From: Carboxylicivirga mesophila | GTDB taxonomy: Bacteria; Bacteroidota; Bacteroidia; Bacteroidales; Marinilabiliaceae | Assembly: GCF_018271975.1 (NCBI RefSeq) | Contig: NZ_JAGUCN010000010.1 | Location: 1-64,000, forward strand | DNA length: 64,000 bases | Direction of reading: 5' to 3' | Translations under genes and position numbers: made by a program | Shown: positions 53,770 through 62,299 of the stretch, piece by piece | Numbering within the stretch: position 1 is the stretch's first letter | Layout of the letters: each line of letters starts with the position of its first letter | Notes under the pieces: generated by a model | The model's input: only the letters and a program-made list of their open reading frames with translations | Database searches by the model: none | What the model was told of the DNA's origin: nothing

Positions 53770-53873
53770 CAAATGGGGGTGTAAAGTTGTTTTGTTATTT
53801 AATTGGTTGCCAATCAATAGGAAAGCAGGGTGAAATGTTAGTTCTCGATGTAGAAAACATTATTAGAGACATT
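53770..53873 (+). repeat. About 104-nt direct repeat, upstream copy
   Basis: Two blocks, AAAGTTGTTTTGTTATTTA (53783-53801) and TGTAGAAAACATTAT (53849-53863), recur with nearly the same spacing (66 against 65 nt) at 57211-57312. The sequence between the blocks has diverged. The two copies bracket the AraC-oxidoreductase-cupin module. This copy lies in the leader region of the AraC-type gene. Confidence 0.7.
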
Positions 53874-54007
53874 GGCATGGTGATTAATAAAAGAGCTCAA
53901 AAAGGTTTAACTAATCTTTAAAATTCCTTATATTGCCTAATTGATTAATTATAAGGGAGTTTAAATAACTGTTCGATAACAAGAGATTATTTCAAAAGAA
54001 GATCATT

Positions 54008-55096
54008 ATGCCAATATACATGGATCGTCACGATTTACCAGGTGTAACGGCTCAAGATGTAGCTGAAGCTCATCAGCAGGATTTAAAGATTCAACACTTG
54101 TATAACTGCCGGGCATTAACATATTGGTTTGATGAAGAGAGGCAAACAGCATTTTGTTTGATTGAGGCACCAACCAAAGAGTCCGTTAAAGAATTGCATA
54201 AAAATGCACATGGTCTGGTTCCTCATCAGATTGTTGAGGTCGATAATCAGGTCGTTGAATCATTCTTGGGAAGAATAAAGGATCCTGATGATATCAGGCA
54301 TGATAGTTCGCTTTATCTTAAAGAATCGGCACTACGTTTTTTATTGGCTTTTCGATATTTTTTTATTGGACAGAGCAGTAATCAAACTCAAGATAATATT
54401 TTAGCTGAAATACAAGTTGTTTTAAAAAAGCATAATGGGAGGTTAGCAGATCGTATTGGTAACACAGAGCTTTGTTCATTTACTGCTGCCGAAGATGCCA
54501 TAAAATGTGCTAACGAGGTACGTCATCTTGTTCTTGCAACCAACAATTCGGGTATATCTCGTAATAAAATTAAATTAGGCCTATATGCCGGCACTCCAAT
54601 AGATAATGATACTAATTTCTTTGGTCATTCTATCAATATGTCCAAATACCTGTGTTTTGTTTCAAATAATAACGGCATTATGGTATCACATACTGTAAAA
54701 GATTATTGTCAGCATAAAGGATTAGAATGTTGCAAGGGTATTGATGGGCTTAAGCTTTTAGCACCAATGGAGGAGCGTTTTTTGGCACAACTTGGCAAGA
54801 AATTGGATCAATTGGGTCATTTACCAGGATTCACCATTAATGATTTAGCAATTGAATTAGGATTAAGCAAATCGCAACTGTATAGAAATGTTGTGGCACT
54901 GTCAGAAATATCTCCAAATGAGCTGATTAAAGAGTTTAAATTAGACAATGCTCTCGTTATGCTTGAACGGCAGCATAAAACAATTGCCGAAGTTTCTTTT
55001 GAAAACGGATTTGGAAGCCCGTCTTATTTTTCTAAATGTTTTAAGAAAAGATTCGGCATCTCGCCCTCTTCTTATCTTGCCTCCTCAATAGGTTGA
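54008..55096 (+). CDS. DUF4242 / cyclase-like / AraC fusion regulator
   Basis: The product is 362 residues. Residues 1-95 match the small DUF4242 (SCO4226-like) fold: MPIYMDRHDLPGVTAQDVAE with GCALTYWFDEERQTAFCLIEAP-like sequence; this family can bind nickel. Residues about 110-255 recall a nucleotide cyclase or adenylate-cyclase-homology domain (FRYFFIGQSSNQTQDNILAE, RIGNTELCSFTAAEDAIKCA, LGLYAGTPIDNDTNFFGHSI), probably without catalysis, as no paired metal Asp is evident. Residues about 265-358 are an AraC helix-turn-helix (IAEVSFENGFGSPSYFSKCF, FKKRFGISPSSYL). It probably controls the oxidoreductase gene 147 bp downstream. Confidence 0.85.
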   Translation: MPIYMDRHDLPGVTAQDVAEAHQQDLKIQHLYNCRALTYWFDEERQTAFCLIEAPTKESVKELHKNAHGLVPHQIVEVDNQVVESFLGRIKDPDDIRHDSSLYLKESALRFLLAFRYFFIGQSSNQTQDNILAEIQVVLKKHNGRLADRIGNTELCSFTAAEDAIKCANEVRHLVLATNNSGISRNKIKLGLYAGTPIDNDTNFFGHSINMSKYLCFVSNNNGIMVSHTVKDYCQHKGLECCKGIDGLKLLAPMEERFLAQLGKKLDQLGHLPGFTINDLAIELGLSKSQLYRNVVALSEISPNELIKEFKLDNALVMLERQHKTIAEVSFENGFGSPSYFSKCFKKRFGISPSSYLASSIG

Positions 55097-55243
55097 CTTA
55101 ATAGTTATAGGATTTAAAAGGTAATTATTGCTTAGTTGTTATTAACACCATCTAGGAATTGAATTGATTTTACCAGTATTTGAATCAATATTGCTAGTTC
55201 TGTCTTTCTTTTTGCGCATAAATTGCATATAAAAGATAAAGGC

Positions 55244-56629
55244 ATGCAAAAATCATTAAAAGATATAAATCCTTCTAAAGTAGAAGAATTTATTACTCAG
55301 ATACGAGGTGATGTTGTTCTTCAAAACGATAAGCAATATGATAATGCCCGGCAGGTATATAATGCAATGATAGATAAATACCCATCTTTGATTGCATATT
55401 GTCAGGATGTTACTGATGTTCGTTTGTCTGTTAATTTTGCTCGTGATAATAATCTTCTGCTGGCCATCAGGGGAGGTGGTCATAATGGTGGTGGTTTAGG
55501 AATATGCAATGATGGAGTGGTAATAGACCTGTCAAGGCTTAAAAACGTTAGGGTTGATACATCTGATAACACCGTTCGGGTAGCCGGAGGCAACCTATGG
55601 GGCGAGGTGGATCACGTCACCCATTCCTATGGTCTTGCCATACCGGCAGGGATCATTTCAACAACAGGAGTTGGAGGCTTAACACTCGGTGGTGGCGTTG
55701 GTTATTTGAGTCGTAAATTTGGTTTAACTATCGACAACTTACTTGAAGCTGATATGGTTTTGGCTGATGGTTCTTTAGTAACGACTAATAAAGATTGTTA
55801 TCCTGAACTATTTTGGGCAATTAGAGGTGGAGGTGGTAACTTTGGAATAGTTACTTCATTTAAATTTCAGGCTCATCTTTTGTCAACTGTTATTGGAGGT
55901 CCAACACTTTGGCCCATCGAACAAACAGAAGAGATCATGGAGTGGTATCATCAGTTTATACACAATGCCCCTGAAGATCTAAACGGGTTTATTGCCACCA
56001 TGGTTATTCCGGGAGACCCCTTTCCTTCAGAGCTACATGACAAGGCTTTTTGTGGCATTGTATGGTGTTATACAGGTGATAGTGATAGGTTCGAGTCTGA
56101 CTTTAAGGAAGTTCGTTCGAAGAGTCCCATATTTGAGTTCGTAGGTGAGATGCCATATCCTGCTATTCAAACTCTTTTTGATGGTTTATTACCACCTGGT
56201 CTTCAGTTTTATTGGCGCGGCGACTATTTTAAGGACTTAGGTGCAGAAGTTAAGGTGATTCATCGCGAGTTTGGCTCGAAGATACCAACTCCTTTGTCTC
56301 AAATGCACATGTATCCACTCAGCGGTGCTGCTGCTAGAGTTAGCAATACCGATACTCCTTGGGCTTATCGCGATGCCAAATATGCGGGTGTTATTGTGGG
56401 AATTGATCCTGATCCAACGAATGCAGAAAAGATCACGCACTGGTGTAAATCGTATTGGGAGGCCTTACACCCTTATTCAGCAGGAGGTTCCTATTCAAAT
56501 TTTATGATGGAAGAAGGACAGGAGCGAGTACAGGCTTGTTATCAGCACAACTACCCACGTTTACTCGAAATCAAAACGAAATATGATCCAGATAATCTTT
56601 TTAGGGTTAATCAAAATATAAGACCTTAA
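55244..56629 (+). CDS. FAD-linked oxidase, berberine-bridge-enzyme family
   Basis: The product is 461 residues from the ATG at 55244 (a TTG at 55223 would add seven). No signal peptide. The FAD domain shows LLAIRGGGHNGGGLG, whose His is the usual site for a covalent 8-alpha-histidyl bond, then IPAGIISTTGVGGLTLGGGV and FWAIRGGGGNFGIV. The second, cysteinyl attachment of plant-type enzymes seems absent (GVGGL in place of a Cys). The C-terminal BBE motif appears as YQHNYPRLLEIKTKYDPDNL followed by FRVNQNI. It oxidises an unknown alcohol, sugar or other substrate using oxygen or another acceptor. A cupin gene follows 54 bp later. Confidence 0.9.
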   Translation: MQKSLKDINPSKVEEFITQIRGDVVLQNDKQYDNARQVYNAMIDKYPSLIAYCQDVTDVRLSVNFARDNNLLLAIRGGGHNGGGLGICNDGVVIDLSRLKNVRVDTSDNTVRVAGGNLWGEVDHVTHSYGLAIPAGIISTTGVGGLTLGGGVGYLSRKFGLTIDNLLEADMVLADGSLVTTNKDCYPELFWAIRGGGGNFGIVTSFKFQAHLLSTVIGGPTLWPIEQTEEIMEWYHQFIHNAPEDLNGFIATMVIPGDPFPSELHDKAFCGIVWCYTGDSDRFESDFKEVRSKSPIFEFVGEMPYPAIQTLFDGLLPPGLQFYWRGDYFKDLGAEVKVIHREFGSKIPTPLSQMHMYPLSGAAARVSNTDTPWAYRDAKYAGVIVGIDPDPTNAEKITHWCKSYWEALHPYSAGGSYSNFMMEEGQERVQACYQHNYPRLLEIKTKYDPDNLFRVNQNIRP

Positions 56630-56683
56630 AAGAAACAGCAAAATGTACAAGTTAATGTGATTGTTAAATAAAAACTTACAGCT

Positions 56684-57082
56684 ATGAAAATTGCGAAAGA
56701 AAATGTGCCGGTAAAAATTAACTCACCGGCAGCTGTTGCCCGACAGAAAACAGGATTTGGTGATTCAACAGGGTATGGTAGAATTAGTGGCGAATTTTTT
56801 ACTTTGAACAAAGGAACTGATATTTCTCCATTACTCGAAGGATTGCATGAAGACAAATGTCAATGTCCCCATTGGGGCTATGTGTTAGATGGCCGTATCC
56901 GGGTAGAATACACAAATGGTACTGAGGAAACTGTTGTAACAGGTGATTTGTTTTATTGGCCTCCCGGACACACAGTTATCGCCGAGGAATCGTCAAATAT
57001 GGTGTTGTTCAGTCCACAAGATGAACACTCGCATGTAATTAGTCACATTATCAATAAAATGGCTCAACCGGCTAATGGTTGA
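56684..57082 (+). CDS. Cupin-domain protein
   Basis: The product is 132 residues, a single cupin barrel. The region HEDKCQCPHWGYVLDGRIRV has the first-motif His/Cys residues and the 'G.V..GR...' turn, and GDLFYWPPGHTVIAEESSNM gives the second motif with its His. The set could bind a metal, though the first motif is not canonical. It is likely cotranscribed with the FAD oxidase and could act on the same compound or sense it. Length is ordinary for a one-domain cupin. A terminator follows directly. Confidence 0.8.
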   Translation: MKIAKENVPVKINSPAAVARQKTGFGDSTGYGRISGEFFTLNKGTDISPLLEGLHEDKCQCPHWGYVLDGRIRVEYTNGTEETVVTGDLFYWPPGHTVIAEESSNMVLFSPQDEHSHVISHIINKMAQPANG

Positions 57083-57106
57083 TAATTAACTGAATATAAT
57101 ATGTAG

Positions 57107-57137
57107 AAAGGGAAGTGTTAAAGGCTTCCCTTTTTTT
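57107..57137 (+). terminator. Terminator after the cupin gene
   Basis: AAAGGGAAG (57107-57115) pairs with CTTCCCTTT (57125-57133), followed by further T. Confidence 0.9.
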
Positions 57138-57210
57138 ATACAGTTTATTTGCAAAATCAATTCGAAAATACTAAGGAGTTGATAATTAGATTATAATGTT
57201 TTATTTGGTG

Positions 57211-57312
57211 CAATTGGGGGAAAAGTTGTTTTGTTATTTATTGGGCTGTATATCTGCTTTATAGATGGTGTATTGTCCGGGGTGAATGTAGAAAACATTA
57301 TCTGGTACATCG
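57211..57312 (+). repeat. About 102-nt direct repeat, downstream copy
   Basis: It shares AAAGTTGTTTTGTTATTTA (57222-57240) and TGTAGAAAACATTAT (57287-57301) with the copy at 53770-53873. No gene is seen between it and the hairpin at 57487; the stretch 57313-57486 is AT-rich and holds only a small GTGGCTGAAGTCAC hairpin. It may be the leader of a lost gene or of a small RNA. Confidence 0.65.
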
Positions 57313-57486
57313 TTTAGAAATAAATGGGAGCATTCATATCTTTTACAAAAGTGGCTGAAGTCACAAGGTGTATACAATATCTATCCTTTAAAATAGTGCA
57401 CTTAGGCTCAATAATCAATTCCTTAAAGTTTTCGTATAAGATAACTTTGAAATGATTACAAATCTTTTGGGACTCTTGGTAGCTAA

Positions 57487-57519
57487 AAAGAAAGGTGCGT
57501 TAACTGCGCACCTTTCTTT
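57487..57519. terminator. Strong hairpin, terminator-like
   Basis: AAAGAAAGGTGCG (57487-57499) pairs perfectly with CGCACCTTTCTTT (57507-57519). It can end the minus-strand gene whose stop is at 57563, or a plus-strand transcript from the 57211 region. Confidence 0.85.
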
Positions 57520-57562
57520 GTATTTGATTAAATCAGTATCATGCCATTTTTTAGTATGCAAT

Positions 57563-59098
57563 CTATTTTATTACCTCTTCATCACAACTGCCAGGTCCGA
57601 TTATACCATTGTTATAGGCATCCAATGTACTGGCTAATTTGGTCCACATATTTTTATCTTTTCCTTTGAAAGAAGCTACCTCATCCGGGCTATATTCTTC
57701 AAACAAGTTTGTTGCTTTATTAAATGCATCAATAATATCTCCATTTGAAGCGCCATTAAGCATATTCAGTTCAGCTGCGATATATTGATGGGCCAGTTGA
57801 TAGTAGGCATTACCAGCCGGTGGGGTCCAAAGTACTTGGTAGTAGCTTAGTCCACTTGAGAAAAAGCCAGTTGATGCCCCCTGTGGCAGTTGAGCCCAGG
57901 TATCATCGTAAGGAGCGGGGCCGAATTCAGAATGTGTTTTCCAGTAGCCTTGGGTGAGTGTACATCCATTGTCGCACGGCACCGTAACTGATATTGTCCA
58001 GTCATCACTTCCCAAAGTCTGTGTATCATTCGTTTCGAAGCTTGCTGTGTTTGTGAACTCATACTCACCGCATTCACTTGGAGGGCTAAGTGTATATTCA
58101 AATATATAAGGAGAGTCACTGCCGCAAATAATGCCAAGCAAGCCACCGAATTTATCATCACTGACTGTGATACATTCGTCAATTTCATTAGTTGGTTCTC
58201 CAAAAGTATAATCAGCAGTGGCAATACCTCCTTCCACCATTGGGGTGCTGGTTACTACTGTTACAGTATTGGTGCCATCCGCACCAGAAGGCAGATCGGC
58301 GTAGTAATCACATTCTAGTGTTTCTCCAGGTGCAAGTGTGTGTGGCAGTTCGCATGCCAAAGTTGCTGTTACTCCTCCTGCAATATCTGTTATGTCAGTA
58401 ACAACAGCTTCCAGTGGTGTTTCGTTAAGTATAGTGATAGTGCCGCTTACTTTCCAGTCGCTGTCAACTGCAGATGCAGTAGTGGTGACATCATAATTCA
58501 CATTGAATACCTGTCCTTCAGAAAGCACCAGTTCTGATTTATCTGCAACTTTATCAATTACCCAATCCCATTTTCTGGTGAATTCTGTTTCAGCCGTTTT
58601 AGCAACAGTCAATTGATAATGAAAAACAAAGTTTACATGGCTAAAGTCGGCATATGAGCCACTTGGATTGACAGGACAGTGTAGGTTGCCATCGTTTTTC
58701 GGTTTTGGACTTTCACCAGTATAGTCATAGTCGTTGTATTTATCGCTACCTTTCGCATACACGTGATCGATTACAATATTGTCGGATACTTCCCAGGTCA
58801 TCACTTGTCCGCACGATTCATTGCTAAATGCAATAGTTACCGTGCCAGCACCAAGAGCGTACGTTCCTGCTACTGGTGGATCAATTTTCACATTCGTGGA
58901 TGTCACCGCGGGGGTATTGCCATCTACTACAACTGGGATAATGTCTACCGGAACTGTGGGATCGGTACTTGAACAGGTTGATTTTAATGTCATCGAATTT
59001 TCGGACTCAATGAATTCCTTCTTTTCTTCATCGCAACCAATACCCATTAGCAGTATCGACAAAGAGAGTACTACTTTAAATGCATTAATTTTTTTCAT
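57563..59098 (-). CDS. Large secreted lipoprotein with immunoglobulin-like domains
   Basis: The product is 511 residues. The signal peptide ends in the lipobox GIGC. The middle consists of two or three beta-sandwich-like segments of the DUF11/conserved-repeat type (DKSELVLSEGQVFNVNYDV, LEAVVTDITDIAGGVTATL and TLAPGETLECDYYADLP), with well-spaced Cys. The C-terminal 130 residues open with CTLTQGYWKTHSEFGPAPYD, a motif seen at the end of many bacterial surface proteins, and end in a helical stretch with NMWTKLASTLDAYNNG. No anchoring signal beyond the lipid is seen. It is probably a surface protein; the ligand is unknown. It is transcribed alone. Confidence 0.78.
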   Translation of the reverse strand: MKKINAFKVVLSLSILLMGIGCDEEKKEFIESENSMTLKSTCSSTDPTVPVDIIPVVVDGNTPAVTSTNVKIDPPVAGTYALGAGTVTIAFSNESCGQVMTWEVSDNIVIDHVYAKGSDKYNDYDYTGESPKPKNDGNLHCPVNPSGSYADFSHVNFVFHYQLTVAKTAETEFTRKWDWVIDKVADKSELVLSEGQVFNVNYDVTTTASAVDSDWKVSGTITILNETPLEAVVTDITDIAGGVTATLACELPHTLAPGETLECDYYADLPSGADGTNTVTVVTSTPMVEGGIATADYTFGEPTNEIDECITVSDDKFGGLLGIICGSDSPYIFEYTLSPPSECGEYEFTNTASFETNDTQTLGSDDWTISVTVPCDNGCTLTQGYWKTHSEFGPAPYDDTWAQLPQGASTGFFSSGLSYYQVLWTPPAGNAYYQLAHQYIAAELNMLNGASNGDIIDAFNKATNLFEEYSPDEVASFKGKDKNMWTKLASTLDAYNNGIIGPGSCDEEVIK

Positions 59099-59672
59099 TG
59101 TTTACAGGTTTTAAGTTTCCTAATAAGCGATAGAGTAATGCAGATGTTAAGGTGATGCTATGGGAGATTTAGCTGTTTCTCCCACAAACAACATTATAAT
59201 CAAATGATAGCTGATAACTATTTCCCTTGTTTAAAATTATCAGACCCGCCTAAAATAGCACGCCTGGTAAATTTCGTCAAGGGTAATTGCCTTATAAATG
59301 ATTGCCAGATCTTAATAACTATAGAATAGCAGAACTTACTTCCATTAATTTGTGGCTGGTGAAAAAGGATGATAAGTGTCGATGTAACTAATAGGTATTC
59401 AGTGTTATAGGTGAGGTGTGAATCTTAATGTATTAATGCTATTCTGAAATTGCATCATTTGTATCACATTGAGGTATTGCATTATTGAGCTAATCCATAA
59501 TTAAATCTTATGGATCCGCTTGGTTTAGTTGGGTAGAGTGCAAATTGTATATTACTAAGTTGGCATATACTCTAGGAAACTAGTTTTTATTCTTGCTTCA
59601 AAAACTTTGTATTTATGAACAAATTTTGTATGCTTGACGTGTATTTAAGCATCTAAATATCAGTGTTATAAA
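59099..59672. other. 574-bp intergenic region without a recognisable gene
   Basis: AT-rich DNA between two minus-strand genes. It holds the upstream region of the secreted lipoprotein and one small perfect hairpin TGGGAGA/TCTCCCA at 59161-59184. No open frame, tRNA or repeat could be supported. Confidence 0.5.
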
Positions 59673-61082
59673 TCATTTTCCGATACAGAAATTCTTAAAA
59701 ATGTTACCTAACACTTCATCTGTGTTGATCTGTCCGGTGATCTCACCTAAGAAATGAAGCACTTCGCGAATGTCCTGAGCAAGAAAATCACCTGTAATAC
59801 CAGATTGCAGGCCATCAACCACGCGCAGGATGGCTTCGTGCGATTTTTGTAGAGCCTCGTAGTGACGCACATTGGTGACAATCACCTCGTCATTGTCGAT
59901 AGCTGAGAGATTAACGGTTTTGAGCAGAGCGGCTATTAAAGCATCGATATTCAATTGTTGCTTAGCAGAGATGGGCACTATGGCATCGGTGCCGGATAAC
60001 TCTTTGAAACTGCTCTTCTGGAAGCGCTCCTGAACACCGTCGTTGGCCAAATCAGTTTTGTTAATAACCACAATCAGCTGCTGATGATCATCCATGCGTT
60101 TTTTTACATCAGTAATGGCATCATGTATCTTATTATCCGGATCGTTAACATCAAGCATGAGTAAGATAATGGTTGCCTTACTGATTTTAGCATAAGTGCG
60201 CTCGATACCAAGGTTTTCAATCTCATCTTGAGTGGCGCGAATGCCCGCAGTATCGATAAAACGGAAGCTGATACCTTCAATGTTGATGGTATCCTCAATT
60301 ACATCGCGAGTGGTGCCGTGGATGTCCGATACAATGGCACGCTCTTCCTGCAATAAGGTATTTAGAAGTGTTGATTTGCCGGCGTTGGTGTGTCCCACAA
60401 TCGCCACCGGAATACCATTTTTGATGGCATTACCCAATGCGAATGAGTTAACCAGCTTTTTCAGTACCGATTCAATTTCAGCAACCAGTTTAGTAAGTTC
60501 ATTGCGATTGGCAAACTCCACATCCTCTTCGCTAAAATCCAGTTCCAGTTCAATTAGCGAAATGAAGTTGAGTAGTTGCATGCGCAGATTAATCAATTCA
60601 CTTGAAAAACCGCCACGCATTTGTTGCAGTGCAACACGTCGGGCTGCTTCGCTTCGTGAGGCGATTAAATCTGCCACAGCTTCAGCTTGCGACAGGTCCA
60701 TTTTGCCATTTATAAACGCACGTTGGGTAAACTCACCAGCTGTTGCCAGTCGGGCACCGTTTTTTGTGAGTAACTGTAATATCTGCTGCTGAATATAGGG
60801 GGCACCATGGCAGGCTATTTCAATAATATCCTCACCTGTAAACGAATGAGGCGCTCTAAAGATGCTAACCAATACTTCGTCTAAGTCTTTGTCGCCATCA
60901 CTAATGCTGCCAAAATGAATGGTGTTAGCTTTTTGCTCCATTAATTTCTTGTCTGCTTTGGCTGGTCTGAAAACTTTTTCACAGACAGCAATGGATTGAT
61001 TGCCCGATAGACGGATAACAGCAATGGCACCCATTCCCTGGGCAGTTGATATGGCGCAAATGGTATCTTTTTCGCTTAGCAT
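59673..61082 (-). CDS. mnmE: tRNA modification GTPase MnmE
   Basis: The product is 469 residues. MnmE with MnmG makes the cmnm5U34 modification of tRNA wobble uridines. The N-terminal domain (TICAISTAQGMGAIAVIRLSG) binds the folate derivative, a helical domain follows, and the G domain is inserted with G1 GHTNAGKSTLLN, the G2/G3 region GTTRDVIED and DTAG, and G4 NKTD. The C-terminus ends in FCIGK, the conserved Cys motif. All parts are intact and length is standard. A -7 element lies at 61146-61153 on the minus strand. mnmG is not in the window. Confidence 0.96.
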   Translation of the reverse strand: MLSEKDTICAISTAQGMGAIAVIRLSGNQSIAVCEKVFRPAKADKKLMEQKANTIHFGSISDGDKDLDEVLVSIFRAPHSFTGEDIIEIACHGAPYIQQQILQLLTKNGARLATAGEFTQRAFINGKMDLSQAEAVADLIASRSEAARRVALQQMRGGFSSELINLRMQLLNFISLIELELDFSEEDVEFANRNELTKLVAEIESVLKKLVNSFALGNAIKNGIPVAIVGHTNAGKSTLLNTLLQEERAIVSDIHGTTRDVIEDTINIEGISFRFIDTAGIRATQDEIENLGIERTYAKISKATIILLMLDVNDPDNKIHDAITDVKKRMDDHQQLIVVINKTDLANDGVQERFQKSSFKELSGTDAIVPISAKQQLNIDALIAALLKTVNLSAIDNDEVIVTNVRHYEALQKSHEAILRVVDGLQSGITGDFLAQDIREVLHFLGEITGQINTDEVLGNIFKNFCIGK

Positions 61083-61145
61083 TTTTTTGGTCTTTCAAAC
61101 CAGTGCAGAAGCGCTGGCTATGTGTTAGAATCTTTAATAATGTTG

Positions 61146-61153
61146 CAAATATA
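61146..61153 (-). promoter_or_regulatory. -7 element of the mnmE promoter
   Basis: The minus strand reads TATATTTG, 64 nt before the mnmE start. A -33 box is not clear. Confidence 0.55.
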
Positions 61154-61201
61154 CGCAATTGAGCCCTTAAACCATTCATTAAAGAAAAATGTCCTCATCG
61201 G

Positions 61202-61231
61202 TTTGGCGCTTGTAAAATTGTATTACATTTG
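61202..61231 (+). promoter_or_regulatory. Promoter of the cobalamin operon
   Basis: TTTG (61202-61205), 18 nt, then TACATTTG (61224-61231). Transcription would start near 61238, right at the 5' edge of the riboswitch. Confidence 0.7.
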
Positions 61232-61240
61232 CGATCATAA

Positions 61241-61418
61241 ATGGTGAGTCAAAGTCAACCTATTCGGACTTTGGCGGAAAGAGGGAATCCGGTGTAAATC
61301 CGGAGCTGTACCCGCAGCTGTAAGCTCTGTTAACTCCATTGCATAAGGTCACTGTTTCAGTTTAGCGAAATGGGAAGGCGCAATCAGGAGGGAGTAAGTC
61401 AGAAAACCTGCCATGTAA
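61241..61418 (+). promoter_or_regulatory. Adenosylcobalamin riboswitch
   Basis: The conserved core is present: GGGAATCCGGTGTAAATCCG, followed by GAGCTGTACCCGCAGCTGTAA, the long variable arm TTAACTCCATTGCATAAGGTCACTG in shortened form, and the closing end with CAGAAAACCTGCCATG. This is the B12 box and its neighbours of the class that senses adenosylcobalamin or methylcobalamin. It sits directly after a good promoter and before tetrapyrrole genes, so it would shut down the operon when cobalamin is enough. Confidence 0.93.
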
Positions 61419-61468
61419 CAAATAATTATTAATCAAAGCTTTCGGGTTTAAAAGTTTGATACATGAAT

Positions 61469-61590
61469 AAAAAGCATATCAATAGTTACGGCGCTTAATA
61501 GGTGCAGATAGTAATGGCGACAGGCCGTTTCAGATGGGTTATTAACCAATTTGACTGAAACGTATGGTTGCAGGATGTTGTATGCTTTTT
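61469..61590 (+). promoter_or_regulatory. Nested inverted repeats below the riboswitch, likely expression platform
   Basis: An outer stem AAAAAGCATA (61469-61478) with TATGCTTTTT (61581-61590) encloses an inner stem CGTTTCAG (61526-61533) with CTGAAACG (61555-61562). The outer 3' arm is T-rich, as in a terminator. The fold sits 50 to 170 nt after the aptamer and over 110 nt before the first start codon. Confidence 0.45.
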
Positions 61591-61702
61591 TATGCATTTC
61601 ACTTTCATTCCGGGGCGTTAAAGTGTGTTATGAATAAACATTTTAATGGCTTGATGTATCAAGAGGACAGAACAGGTGTGTTAAATACCAAACAGGCTTA
61701 AC

Positions 61703-62299
61703 ATGCAGTTCTATCCAATTCATATCAACATAAAAGATAAAGCTTGTTTAGTTGTTGGTGGCGGTAAAGTTGCTCAACGAAAAGTGAATAAATTGCTGTC
61801 TGCCGGTGCAGCCGTAACTGTCATTTCCAAAGAATTAACACCGGCTCTGCAGGAGTTACTTGGTGATAACAGGATGAAGCATATCAACCGATGTTATAAC
61901 AACAACGATGTCGTTGGCTTTTTCCTGGTATTTGCCGCTACCAATAACAAAACAATCAATCAGCAAATCATCTCAGAGGCACAAGAGAATGGTGTACTGG
62001 CAAATAGTGTGGATGGTGCCGATAAGGGCAACTTCATCATTCCCGCCACTTGTCAGGTTGGGCATCTGAATGTGGGGATTACCACCGAAGGAACTTCTCC
62101 TGCATTATCTGCACGTTTACGTAAATACTTTATGGCCAAATTAACAGCAGTTACGCCTGAAGCGATAGAGCAGATTGGTGCGAAACGGAAGCAATATCTT
62201 GAAACCGGAGACCTGGCCCGTCAGGATGAAATGAATGCTTTGATTGATGAGTTAATCAGTCAGATAGAAAATTACAATGTAGACCTTAACTCAATATAA
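61703..62299 (+). CDS. Precorrin-2 dehydrogenase / sirohydrochlorin ferrochelatase domain
   Basis: The product is 198 residues and equals the N-terminal part of CysG or yeast Met8. It oxidises precorrin-2 to sirohydrochlorin with NAD+, and members may also insert iron. The NAD-binding motif is CLVVGGGKVAQRKVNKLL (15-32). The region GADKGNFIIPATCQVGHLNV followed by ITTEGTSPALSARLRK matches the catalytic and substrate-binding part. The methyltransferase half is a separate gene immediately downstream (TAA then ATG with no gap). It is the first gene after the cobalamin riboswitch. Confidence 0.92.
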   Translation: MQFYPIHINIKDKACLVVGGGKVAQRKVNKLLSAGAAVTVISKELTPALQELLGDNRMKHINRCYNNNDVVGFFLVFAATNNKTINQQIISEAQENGVLANSVDGADKGNFIIPATCQVGHLNVGITTEGTSPALSARLRKYFMAKLTAVTPEAIEQIGAKRKQYLETGDLARQDEMNALIDELISQIENYNVDLNSI

